This document shows, piece by piece, positions 51,595 to 59,057 of a stretch of DNA of 64,000 nucleotides (positions are counted from its first letter, which is position 1; each line of letters opens with the position of its first letter). The notes below the pieces were generated by a model. The model saw nothing but the letters and a program-made list of their open reading frames with translations, had not been told where the DNA came from and made no database searches. The translations under genes were made by a program, and so were the position numbers. Source of the stretch: Acidobacteriota bacterium (GTDB lineage Bacteria; Acidobacteriota; Blastocatellia; Pyrinomonadales; Pyrinomonadaceae). The DNA lies in assembly GCA_018269075.1 (NCBI GenBank), contig JAFDVJ010000022.1:27212-91211 (forward strand), written 5' to 3'.

Positions 51595-52495
51595 AAGTGT
51601 TGGTCAAAAATCCGGTCGGGCCGCCGTTGAGGGTGTTGCCGTCGACCTGGTTGTTGCCGGACGAAAGGATCGAGCCGCCGCTCGACGAGAGGCCGGTGCC
51701 GTTGCTCGTGATGACGTTGGCGAAGATCCGGACGACGCCGCCGGTCGAGGACGAGACGCCGATCGTGTTGCCCGAGATCGTGCAGTTCGACAGGTTCAGA
51801 TCCGACTGGAAAGCGACCGCGCCGGTCGTGTTGTTGGCGAGCGTCGAGGTCCTGACGACGGCTTTCGTGTTGCTGCTCAGGTTGATGCCGGTCGCGTTCG
51901 ATGAGAACAACGAATCGGCGACCGAAAGATTGACCGTCCCGCCGGTGATGAACGCGTTGATGCCGTTGCCGGTGTTGCTGCGGATCGCCATTCTCTCGAC
52001 GACGATTCTCGGCGTGCCGGAAGTCGTCTCGATCGAGATGCCGTGCTGCGTGACGCCGTCGATCACGCCGTCCTCGACGTTGACCGTATTGGCCGCGAGA
52101 ATCCGGATGCCGTTGATGCCGGTGCCCGCGCCGTTGATCGAAATGCCGCGAATCTTGACGGCTTTTTTCGTGTCGGTCGCGGCCGTGATGTTGATGATGA
52201 CGCCGTTTGTGCCGGCCGAAAGAATCGAGCCCTGCGTGTCCTCGCAGTCGATCGTGATCGATTTGGTGATCGTCACCGCGCCGTAGCCGGCCGGGTCGAG
52301 GCAGTTGATCTCGCCGTTCGTGGCGGTTTTCGAGATCGCGCCGGCGAAGGTCTTGCACGGAGCCGTCCGGCTGCAGGGGTTGACGTCGTCGCCGACGCCC
52401 GAAACCCACGTGCGCGTCGCCTGCGCACTCGCGAGCAGGGGGAGCGCAAAGGCAAGAATCATTAAAACAAAAGTTCTGGTTGCGATTTTCTTCAT
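51593..52495 (-). CDS. Secreted right-handed parallel beta-helix protein, 300 aa
   Basis: The signal peptide ends ASA-QAT. The mature protein begins RTWVSGVGDDVNPCSRTAP and goes on with CKTFAGAISKTATNGEINC, the start typical of these helix proteins, with a Cys pair capping it. About ten rungs follow, rich in Asn and in GI-x-x patterns (GTGINGIRILAANTVNVEDG, SSNATGINLSSNTKAVVR). The fold is that of pectate lyases and adhesins, but no catalytic residues can be identified. An AGGAG site precedes the ATG. Confidence 0.85.
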   Translation of the reverse strand: MKKIATRTFVLMILAFALPLLASAQATRTWVSGVGDDVNPCSRTAPCKTFAGAISKTATNGEINCLDPAGYGAVTITKSITIDCEDTQGSILSAGTNGVIINITAATDTKKAVKIRGISINGAGTGINGIRILAANTVNVEDGVIDGVTQHGISIETTSGTPRIVVERMAIRSNTGNGINAFITGGTVNLSVADSLFSSNATGINLSSNTKAVVRTSTLANNTTGAVAFQSDLNLSNCTISGNTIGVSSSTGGVVRIFANVITSNGTGLSSSGGSILSSGNNQVDGNTLNGGPTGFLTNT

Positions 52496-52634
52496 TTCTA
52501 ATCTCCTGTAAGCTTGTTGTTTTTCGGGGGGTTAATTCCCGACCTGAGTTGCCGTGATTGGCGTTGGTTGTAAACTGGTTACATATTCCAGACTGAATTT
52601 TTTCGTCCTTTTTGCCTTAATTGGCGGTCTCAAC

Positions 52635-52673
52635 GAAAAAAAGCCGGATTTTCCGAGAAAATCCGACTTTTTT
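52635..52673 (-). terminator. Hairpin terminator of the 260-aa secreted protein gene
   Basis: AAGCCGGATTTTC and GAAAATCCGACTT pair with one mismatch around a short loop. The minus-strand copy ends in CTTTTTTTCG. Confidence 0.8.
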
Positions 52674-52692
52674 CGCGTTTTCGGCCTTTTCA

Positions 52693-53475
52693 TCACCGCT
52701 CCGCCTTCGGGAATCTGGCGATTTTCGGAAACGGCATATTTTCGTCCCAGTAATCGTCGCGGCGCATCCGTTCGAAGACCAGCCAGCGCCGGCCGTCGAA
52801 ATGAAAGCGCTGGTAAAGAAGCTGAAAATTGCCGTCGTCGCCGTCCTGATACCAGCTCGACGCGACGGCCAGAATATCCCGGCCGGTCGTGGTTCGCACG
52901 AACTTCCAGGTTTCCCGCGTCTCGTCGAGCAATTCGATCGGCATCTTTTTACCGGTCTTTCGATCGAGCGCTTCGAGCCATTGCAGCCGGCCTTCGGCGA
53001 CCTCGACAAAGCTGCTGACAACGCCGCCGGCCAGCGACGGCGCGTAATACTTACAAGTGACCTGATAAGTCGGCCCGGCATTTTTCGTGAGTCTGACGAT
53101 TTTGATCTCGGCTTCGGCACACGGCAGGGTTTTCGAATCGACGACTTTCCCGCGCGCGTCGACGGCGCGCACGACCGCCAGCCGGACCGGCGTTTTCTCG
53201 AACATTTCCTTCAGCTTCTCGTCGCCGGACTCGATCACAGGCTCATCCTCGCGATACTGGCTGAAAGTGACGTCCCACGTCAGCCGCGCGTCGCGCAGGA
53301 CTTCGAGCCGGCCGGCGAGCCCGGCGGAAGCCTTTTTCAACGCGACGCGCTGCACGATCCGGTATTCGCCGTTCGCCGTCAACGGTTTTTTGGCGTAATC
53401 GGTTTGCGCGAGCCCGTCGTGGGAAAATATCGGCAGCAGCAGCAGACAAAGATAAAAAATCGATTTGTTTTTCAT
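52693..53475 (-). CDS. Hypothetical secreted protein, 260 aa
   Basis: The ATG at 53475 starts a signal peptide (IFYLCLLLLPIFSHDGLA-QTD). The frame is open far upstream, but that part is antisense to rnhB. The mature protein is beta-rich, with VQRVALKKASAGLAGRLEVL, then VTCKYYAPSLAGGVVSSFVE and SSWYQDGDDGNFQLLYQRFH, and charged loops between strands. No family recognised. It is terminated independently and sits between the beta-helix gene and rnhB on the same strand. Confidence 0.7.
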   Translation of the reverse strand: MKNKSIFYLCLLLLPIFSHDGLAQTDYAKKPLTANGEYRIVQRVALKKASAGLAGRLEVLRDARLTWDVTFSQYREDEPVIESGDEKLKEMFEKTPVRLAVVRAVDARGKVVDSKTLPCAEAEIKIVRLTKNAGPTYQVTCKYYAPSLAGGVVSSFVEVAEGRLQWLEALDRKTGKKMPIELLDETRETWKFVRTTTGRDILAVASSWYQDGDDGNFQLLYQRFHFDGRRWLVFERMRRDDYWDENMPFPKIARFPKAER

Positions 53476-53600
53476 AACGAAGCTTTCGAGTCTCACTAAT
53501 TGACTGACGCTTCGTTGACGTTCATTTTGCGTAAAGGAGGGTTTTCGGATGAATTCGGAAGTTCGCGCCGCGCGCCGCCGAAGCAGTGGGCAACCGCTTT

Positions 53601-54278
53601 TTAAAGGACGCCGCGAAAGGATTTGCGGTGAAGCGGGCACGGTCCGTGCGCGCGCAGCGCCTCGAAATGCGCTTTGGTGCCGTAGCCGACGTGTTTCGAA
53701 AAGCCGTATTCGGGATAGATTTTGCACATTTCGCGCATCAGGTCGTCGCGGTAGGTCTTCGCCAGGATCGAGGCGGCGGCGATCGACGCGGAGATCGCGT
53801 CGCCCTTGATGATGGATTTCTGCGGCAGGCGCAGCTCGCGGAGCTGGACGGCGTCGATCAACAGAAAATCGGCGTTCGGCGTCAGCGCTTCGATCGCCAG
53901 GCGCATCGCCTTTTTCGTCGCCTGAAGAATGTTGATGCGATCGATCTCGTCGGCCTCGACCTGCGCGATCGCGTAGGCGACGGCCGAATTTTTCAATTCT
54001 TCGGCGATCGTCGCGCGTTTTTTTTCGGAAATTTTCTTGGAATCGTCGAGACCGGCGGGAAGCGGTTTCGAGAGATCGAGGATGCACGCCGCCGCGACGA
54101 CCGCGCCGGCCAGACAGCCGCGCCCGACCTCGTCGACGCCGGCGATCAAACGATAACCGTCGGCGACGGCCTGCTGTTCGAAATCGAGCCCGATCGAGAT
54201 CGCGCCCGCCCGCGAAGACGCGGAGACGCGGGGAAACAGTTCGTTCTGCGATGAACCTGTTTTCTCCGCGTCTTCCAC
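53601..54278 (-). CDS. rnhB: Ribonuclease HII
   Basis: A 225-residue enzyme that cuts RNA in RNA-DNA hybrids at a ribonucleotide junction, removing misincorporated ribonucleotides. IAGVDEVGRGCLAGAVVAAA carries the catalytic Asp-Glu pair (DEVGRG), LLIDAVQL a further Asp, and KGDAISASIAAASILAKTYRD the fourth. The GYGTKAHFEALRAHGPCPLHR ending is characteristic; it is cited here in parts. The only usual start codon in frame is a GTG at 54278 with GGAG nine bases upstream; both lie in a CGCGGAGACGC-type repeat, giving an extra N-terminus of about 27 residues. Last gene of the ffh operon. Confidence 0.93.
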   Translation of the reverse strand: MEDAEKTGSSQNELFPRVSASSRAGAISIGLDFEQQAVADGYRLIAGVDEVGRGCLAGAVVAAACILDLSKPLPAGLDDSKKISEKKRATIAEELKNSAVAYAIAQVEADEIDRINILQATKKAMRLAIEALTPNADFLLIDAVQLRELRLPQKSIIKGDAISASIAAASILAKTYRDDLMREMCKIYPEYGFSKHVGYGTKAHFEALRAHGPCPLHRKSFRGVL

Positions 54279-54300
54279 TTTTCGTGTCTCCGTCGTCTCG
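54206..54300. repeat. GCGGAGACGCGG inverted repeat covering the rnhB start
   Basis: CGCGAAGACGCGGAGACGCG (54210-54229) is mirrored by TCTCCGCGTCTTCC and GTGTCTCCGTCGTCTC (54262-54299). It fills the rplS-rnhB junction and runs about 70 bp into the rnhB coding sequence. Confidence 0.75.
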
Positions 54301-54301
54301 A

Positions 54302-54667
54302 TTAGGCGTTGGCCTTTTTGTTGCGGAAATCGCGTTCCTTGATGCGGGCCGCCTTACCGCGCAGCTCGCGCAGGTAGTAAAGCTTGGCGCGCCGGACGCG
54401 GCCGCGGCGGACGACGTCGATGTGATCGACGATCGTCGCGTGGAGCGGGAAAATGCGCTCGACGCCGACGCCGAAGCTGACCTTGCGAACCGTGATGGTT
54501 TCGCGCGCGCCGCCGTGTTTGCGGGCGATCACGACGCCCTCGAAAACCTGCAGGCGTTCTTTGTTGCCTTCCTTGATGCGGACGTGTACCTTGACGGTGT
54601 CGCCCGACTGGAAATTCGGAATGTTTTCTTTTAACTGTGTCTTTTCAATACTGTCTAAACGATTCAT
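54302..54667 (-). CDS. rplS: 50S ribosomal protein L19
   Basis: A 121-residue protein of normal length. [40 protein letters not shown] and [18 protein letters not shown] are the standard L19 sequence, and [20 protein letters not shown] the conserved C-terminus. It sits at the interface between the 30S and 50S subunits. It is sixth in the ffh-rpsP-khpA-rimM-trmD-rplS-rnhB operon, 62 bp after trmD. Confidence 0.97.
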   Translation of the reverse strand: MNRLDSIEKTQLKENIPNFQSGDTVKVHVRIKEGNKERLQVFEGVVIARKHGGARETITVRKVSFGVGVERIFPLHATIVDHIDVVRRGRVRRAKLYYLRELRGKAARIKERDFRNKKANA

Positions 54668-54729
54668 TTTATTGTCGGCGAGAGGTGACCGTCGGGAAAG
54701 TTAAAGCATTAACCTTCGACTATTCACTT

Positions 54730-55437
54730 TCAGCCATTCTCCTTATTTAATAAGTCTTGTCTAACTTTCTGCGTCTTTTCCAACGCTTTCTGCCGCCGCC
54801 ATTTTTCAATTTCGGCGTGATTTCCGCTCAACAGAATTTCCGGCACCGTCAGCCCGCGAAAATCGCGCGGCTGCGTGTAGTGCGGAAAGTCCAGCAATCC
54901 GTTCGAGAACGAGTCGTTGGCGGCCGACGTCTCGCTGCCCAAAGCATTCGGCAGCAGCCGGACGAGCGCGTCCACGAGCACGATCGCGGCCGGCTCGCCG
55001 CCCGAGAGGACGTAATCGCCGATCGAGATCTCGTCGGTGACGAGCACCTCGTTGACGCGTTCGTCGACGCCTTCGTAGCGGCCGCAGATCAGAACCAGAT
55101 TTTCAACTTCATCGGCGAGCTCTTTGGCGAGCGCCTGCTTCAAAACTTTTCCCTGCGGCGTCAGCAGCACGACGCGCGTTCGCGGCGGATATTTTTCGCG
55201 CTCGGTCGTGCCTAAAATCTTCTCGACCGCGTTGAAGATCGGCTCGGGCTTAAAAACCATCCCGTCGCCGCCGCCGAACGGCCGGTCGTCCGTCGTCCGG
55301 TGCTTGCCGGTCGCGAAATCGCGCAAATCATAGACGTTTATCCCGACGATTTCGGCTCTGCGCGCCCGGCGGATTATTCCAAAATCAAAGACCTCGCGAA
55401 AAAATTCCGGGAAGATTGTTAAAACTTCTATCTTCAT
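54730..55437 (-). CDS. trmD: tRNA (guanine-N1)-methyltransferase
   Basis: A 235-residue SPOUT enzyme that makes m1G37 in tRNAs reading CNN codons and so prevents frameshifting. [50 protein letters not shown] and the knot sequence [18 protein letters not shown] are all present, as is [14 protein letters not shown]. It has normal length and is 28 bp after rimM in the operon. Confidence 0.97.
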   Translation of the reverse strand: MKIEVLTIFPEFFREVFDFGIIRRARRAEIVGINVYDLRDFATGKHRTTDDRPFGGGDGMVFKPEPIFNAVEKILGTTEREKYPPRTRVVLLTPQGKVLKQALAKELADEVENLVLICGRYEGVDERVNEVLVTDEISIGDYVLSGGEPAAIVLVDALVRLLPNALGSETSAANDSFSNGLLDFPHYTQPRDFRGLTVPEILLSGNHAEIEKWRRQKALEKTQKVRQDLLNKENG

Positions 55438-55465
55438 TTGAGCTTCGATCTTCGATTATCAAAGG

Positions 55466-55981
55466 TCAGAAATCGAGCAGACCTTCCGGCGGATCGATGC
55501 GGATCAGCTTGTTTTCGACGTCGACCTCGGTGCAGATCGTCTCGGCGAACGGGATCAGATATTCTTTCGCGTCGCCCGCGACGACCAGAATCTCGGTCCC
55601 GCCCGTGCGCATCAGCTCCCGGACGCGGCCGATTTTTTCGCCGGCGGCGGTTTCGACCTCGCAGCCTTCGAGCTCCCAGTCGAAAAACTCGCCTTCGGCG
55701 AGCGCGACCGCTTCGGACTCGGGCACGCAGATTTCCGCTCCGCGCAGGGTCTCGGCCGTCTCGATCCGGTCGAAACCGGCGAATTTGAGGACGATCCGTT
55801 CCTTCTGAAACCAGAACCTTTCGATTTTCAATTCGCGCCGCCCGCCGTCCGGCAGGAGCGCGACGACCGTTTCCAGCTCGTCAAAGCGTTCCGGGAAATC
55901 GGTCAGCACGTCGGCGACCAGCTCGCCGCGCAGCCCGCGCGACCGGACGATTCTGGCGACGGCGACGAGCTCTTCATCCAT
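55466..55981 (-). CDS. rimM: Ribosome maturation factor RimM
   Basis: A 171-residue two-domain protein. The N-terminal beta barrel has VARIVRSRGLRGELVADVLT, matching the GxIGKxHGxxGE motif of RimM in degenerate form. The PRC-barrel C-terminal domain has EFFDWELEGCEVETAAGEKI and IPFAETICTEVDVENKLIRI. It helps assemble the 30S head through S19. Its place between khpA and trmD is the usual one. Confidence 0.93.
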   Translation of the reverse strand: MDEELVAVARIVRSRGLRGELVADVLTDFPERFDELETVVALLPDGGRRELKIERFWFQKERIVLKFAGFDRIETAETLRGAEICVPESEAVALAEGEFFDWELEGCEVETAAGEKIGRVRELMRTGGTEILVVAGDAKEYLIPFAETICTEVDVENKLIRIDPPEGLLDF

Positions 55982-56008
55982 AAAAATTCGGCAGCCGGCG
56001 GCCGGCGC

Positions 56009-56239
56009 TTATTCGACGATGTCGAGCTGAAAGCGCTTGCCCTGCTTCTGGCCGGCATGATACAAAAGACTGCGAATCGCCTTGACCGTGCGCCCTTCGC
56101 GGCCGATCAGACGGCCCATATCGCCCTCGCCGACGCGAACCGCGATCTTCACGGTCTTGCCGTCCGAGGCTTCCGAGATTTCGACGTCGTCGGGATGACC
56201 GACCAGCGCCTTGACGATTTTTTCAACCGCTCTTTTCAT
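56009..56239 (-). CDS. khpA: KH-domain RNA-binding protein KhpA
   Basis: A 76-residue single KH domain with the GRLIGREGRTVKAIRSLL helix-turn-helix containing the GxxG loop (GREG). KhpA works with KhpB/EloR as an RNA chaperone linked to cell division and elongation in Gram-positive bacteria. Its place between rpsP and rimM is conserved in many phyla. A GAAGTTTGG repeat separates it from rpsP. Confidence 0.93.
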   Translation of the reverse strand: MKRAVEKIVKALVGHPDDVEISEASDGKTVKIAVRVGEGDMGRLIGREGRTVKAIRSLLYHAGQKQGKRFQLDIVE

Positions 56240-56242
56240 AAA

Positions 56243-56336
56243 CCAAATGCAGTTTGGGAAGTTTGGGGAGTTTGGGAAGTTAAAAGAAAACCCCGAACTT
56301 CCTGAACTTCCTGAACTTCCTGAACTTCCTGAACTA
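56243..56336. repeat. GAAGTTTGG inverted tandem repeat inside the ffh operon
   Basis: CAGTTTGGGAAGTTTGGGGAG units are mirrored by GAACTTCCTGAACTTCCT units. It lies between rpsP and khpA, so a long hairpin would form in the middle of the operon mRNA. Confidence 0.85.
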
Positions 56337-56338
56337 AT

Positions 56339-56584
56339 TTATTCAGTCGGAGCCGGGTTGTTTTTGATGAGGCTCGCGACCGTGTCGGTCGGCTGCGCGC
56401 CGACGCCGATCCAGTATTGAATGCGGTCGTGCTTCAGAACGATTTCCGCCGGATTGGTCATCGGGTTGTAGGTGCCGACGTTTTCGATGTATTTACCGTC
56501 GCGCTTCGAGCGTTTTTCCTTGACGACGAGGCGGTAAAAAGGCTTTCCCTTCGCGCCCATTCTCATTAAACTGATTGCTAACAT
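56339..56584 (-). CDS. rpsP: 30S ribosomal protein S16
   Basis: An 81-residue protein of normal length. It has MLAISLMRMGAKGKPFYRLV followed by VKEKRSKRDGKYIENVGTYN and the motif IQYWIGVGAQPTDTV, all standard for S16. It is required for early 30S assembly. AT-rich TTAATTTTT-type repeats (56590-56655) lie between it and ffh, possibly with a secondary leader for rpsP. Confidence 0.97.
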   Translation of the reverse strand: MLAISLMRMGAKGKPFYRLVVKEKRSKRDGKYIENVGTYNPMTNPAEIVLKHDRIQYWIGVGAQPTDTVASLIKNNPAPTE

Positions 56585-56589
56585 TATTT

Positions 56590-56655
56590 ACTCCGTAAAT
56601 TAAAAATTAAAAATTAAAAGTGCAAAATTAATTGTTATTTTGAATTTTTAATTTT
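56590..56655. repeat. AAAATTAAAA tandem repeat between ffh and rpsP
   Basis: TTAAAAATTAAAAATTAAAA and the inverse TTTTTAATTTTGCATT surround a short core. Confidence 0.7.
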
Positions 56656-56665
56656 GCATTGAGCG

Positions 56666-58168
56666 TCAGCGACGCTTCTTGTGTCTTTTCTTTTTCTTGA
56701 GTCTCTTGGTCAGAGAATCTTTGGTTTCTTCGTAATCGTTGTCGAATTCTTCCTGTCCGCCGCCGCCGCCGAACATTCCGCCGAGTCCGCCGCCGCCGAG
56801 CAGGCCGCCGAGTCCGCCGCCGAGTCCGCCCATCGCCTTGCCGGCCAATTTGCTCAAAAAGCCGCCGCGGTTCATCTGCTGCATCATCTTGCGCATCTGC
56901 TCATACTGGCGGATCAGCTGGTTGACTTCGGCGATCGTCGAGCCCGAACCTTTGGCGATCCGCGTTTTGCGGCTCGCGTCGAGAATCTTGTGGTCGTTGC
57001 GCTCCTGGCGCGTCATCGAATCGATGATCGCCTCGGTCCGCTTCATCTGCGCCTCGACCTGTTCGGACTGCTCGTCCGTCAGCGACATCCCGCCCGTCAG
57101 CGCTTCGGGCATCATCTTCATCAGCTTGGACATCGAGCCGAGTTTTTTGAACTGGCCGAGCTGGTTTCGAAAATCTTCGAGCGTAAACTGGTTGCTCGTC
57201 ATTTTCTGAAACTGCTTCTGCGCTTCTTCCTCGTCGATCTTGGTCTGGACTTCCTCGATCAGCGAGAGCACGTCGCCCATCCCGAGGATGCGCTGCGCGA
57301 TGCGGTCGGGATAAAACGGCTCGATCGCGTCGTATTTTTCGCCGACGCCGACGAACTTGACCGGCTGACCGATGACCTGCTTGATCGAGAGCGCCGCGCC
57401 GCCGCGCGCGTCGCCGTCCATTTTCGTCAGGACGACGCCGGTGATGCCGACCCGCTGGTGAAAGACTTCGGCCGAGCGGACCGCGTCCTGACCGGTCATC
57501 GCGTCGGCGACGAAAAGCACCTCGATCGGTTTCGTTTCGGCCTTGATCTGTTCGAGCTCGACCATCAGCTCGTCGTCGATGTGGAGACGGCCGGCCGTGT
57601 CGATCATCAGCGTGTCGAAGCCCATCTCCTGCGCGTGCCGGACGGCGCCGCGGACGAGCGTCATCGGGTCGTTCGTTTCCTTGTCCTGATAAACCGCGAC
57701 GCCGACGGCCGCGCCGACGACCCGCAATTGCTCGCGCGCGGCCGGCCGGTAAACGTCGACCGAGACGAGCAGCGGCTTGCGTTCCTGATTGTCCTTGAGC
57801 CAGCGCGAAATCTTGCCGGTCGAGGTCGTCTTGCCCGAGCCCTGCAGACCGACGATCATCACGACGTTCGGAATCTGTTTCGTAAAGACGAGCCGCGAGC
57901 TCGTTCCGCCGAACAGCTCGACGAGTTCGTCGTAAACGATCTTGACGACCTGTTCCTCGGGTTTCAGCTGCTGCCAGACTTCCTGTCCTTCGGCCTTGAC
58001 GCGGACGTTTTCGACGAATTCCCTGGCGACCTTGTAGTTGACGTCGGCTTCGAGCAAAGCCCTCCGAATCTCTTTCAACGCCGCATCGACGTGTTCGGGC
58101 GTGAGTTTGCCCTGACCGCGCAGATTTTTCAGCGAACGTTTTAATTTTTCGGATAAAGACTCGAACAT
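56666..58168 (-). CDS. ffh: Signal recognition particle protein Ffh (SRP54)
   Basis: A 500-residue GTPase that binds 4.5S RNA and targets nascent membrane proteins to FtsY. The N domain (about 1-90) is followed by the G domain with GLQGSGKTTSTGK (P-loop), DTAGRLHIDDEL and LTKMDGDARGGAALS. The Met-rich M domain lies at about 320-440, with MRKMMQQMNRGGFLSKL. The tail is unusual in being Gly-rich (LGGGLGGLLGGGGLGGMFGG) and ending in a very basic KKKKRHKKRR. First gene of the operon, with a clear promoter. Confidence 0.96.
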   Translation of the reverse strand: MFESLSEKLKRSLKNLRGQGKLTPEHVDAALKEIRRALLEADVNYKVAREFVENVRVKAEGQEVWQQLKPEEQVVKIVYDELVELFGGTSSRLVFTKQIPNVVMIVGLQGSGKTTSTGKISRWLKDNQERKPLLVSVDVYRPAAREQLRVVGAAVGVAVYQDKETNDPMTLVRGAVRHAQEMGFDTLMIDTAGRLHIDDELMVELEQIKAETKPIEVLFVADAMTGQDAVRSAEVFHQRVGITGVVLTKMDGDARGGAALSIKQVIGQPVKFVGVGEKYDAIEPFYPDRIAQRILGMGDVLSLIEEVQTKIDEEEAQKQFQKMTSNQFTLEDFRNQLGQFKKLGSMSKLMKMMPEALTGGMSLTDEQSEQVEAQMKRTEAIIDSMTRQERNDHKILDASRKTRIAKGSGSTIAEVNQLIRQYEQMRKMMQQMNRGGFLSKLAGKAMGGLGGGLGGLLGGGGLGGMFGGGGGQEEFDNDYEETKDSLTKRLKKKKRHKKRR

Positions 58169-58257
58169 ATCTGTATTTTTTTATTTCGCCCCGGCGTCCG
58201 GTTTTAGTGCACCCCACGACACACGGAAGCCGGCGGCAATAAGAGCCGAAACTTTAG

Positions 58258-58286
58258 ATGATAAAGGCCCTCAACGTCTATGTCAA
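58258..58286 (-). promoter_or_regulatory. Sigma70-type promoter of the ffh operon
   Basis: On the minus strand TTGACA (58286-58281) and TATCAT (58263-58258) are separated by exactly 17 bp, giving a leader of about 80 nt. The boxes are identical to those of the HU promoter. Confidence 0.8.
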
Positions 58287-58444
58287 GAAAGCATTCGGCC
58301 CGGCCGGCCAAAAACCGGCGAAGCGGCGTTTTTAGCCGGTAAATCCGCATTTTTCGGTCGCTGGTATGACGTTTGCCATTAGTTACCGGTCTGAAAAGAC
58401 TTTTCTTTGAAAAAATTGTTTCCAGAAAAACAGGAGGAATCACA

Positions 58445-58990
58445 ATGAAGACCAAATTTATTATATTAACCGGCCTCGCCGCGCTCGCGCTGGCGGGCTG
58501 CGAGAGCACGACGCCGAACACAAACGTCAATCTCCGGAACGCGAACAGCAATCAGGCCGTCGTCGTCAACAGCAACACGAACGTCCCGGTCACGAACGCC
58601 AACGCGAACCGCCGCGACAACGCCAACATCAGCAAGGAGGACTATGAAAAGAACCGCTCCGAGTATGAAAAGGATAAGGGTTCGAGCACGATCGGACAGG
58701 GCGTCAACGACAGCTGGCTCTGGTTCAAGACGCGCGCCGCGCTCGCGACGACCAGCGAGCTGCGCGAATCGACGATCAACGTCGACGTCGTCAACGACGT
58801 CGTCACGCTGAAAGGAACCGTCGCGAGCGCCGCCGAAAAGACCAAGGCGGAACAGGTCGCGAAAGGGATCGACGGCGTCAAAAGCGTGAAAAACGAGCTC
58901 AAAGTCGCGCCCAAAGATTCGATGACCAATCAGATGGTCAACGGCACGACCGGCGGCAATTCGAAATCGGCCAACACCAACAAGAAGTAG
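58445..58990 (+). CDS. BON-domain lipoprotein, 181 aa
   Basis: The ATG at 58445 has GGAGGAAT upstream. The N-terminus has a perfect lipobox (ALALAGC, Cys19), then an Asn/Thr/Val-rich disordered linker (about 22-65). A BON domain lies at about 90-155, with DSWLWFKTRAALATTSELRE, then TINVDVVNDVVTLKGTVASA and VKSVKNELKV. BON domains bind phospholipid membranes and are common in osmotic-stress proteins such as OsmY. The tail is Asn/Ser/Lys-rich. Its promoter must lie in the 276-bp gap shared with ffh. Confidence 0.9.
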   Translation: MKTKFIILTGLAALALAGCESTTPNTNVNLRNANSNQAVVVNSNTNVPVTNANANRRDNANISKEDYEKNRSEYEKDKGSSTIGQGVNDSWLWFKTRAALATTSELRESTINVDVVNDVVTLKGTVASAAEKTKAEQVAKGIDGVKSVKNELKVAPKDSMTNQMVNGTTGGNSKSANTNKK

Positions 58991-59057
58991 AGTTTATACA
59001 AGTTTGCTTAAATGCCTGCGCTTTAAAGCTTTCGGCGAGTTTTCCGGAACTCGCCTT

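Noticed and set aside
53476..54087. 204-codon upstream extension of the 260-aa secreted protein
   Set aside because: It overlaps rnhB in another frame on the same strand, and a signal peptide begins at the ATG at 53475.
58169..58330. 4.5S SRP RNA in the ffh leader
   Set aside because: No GGAA tetraloop with the conserved asymmetric loop of the SRP Alu-less hairpin could be found; the sequence is explained by a promoter and leader.
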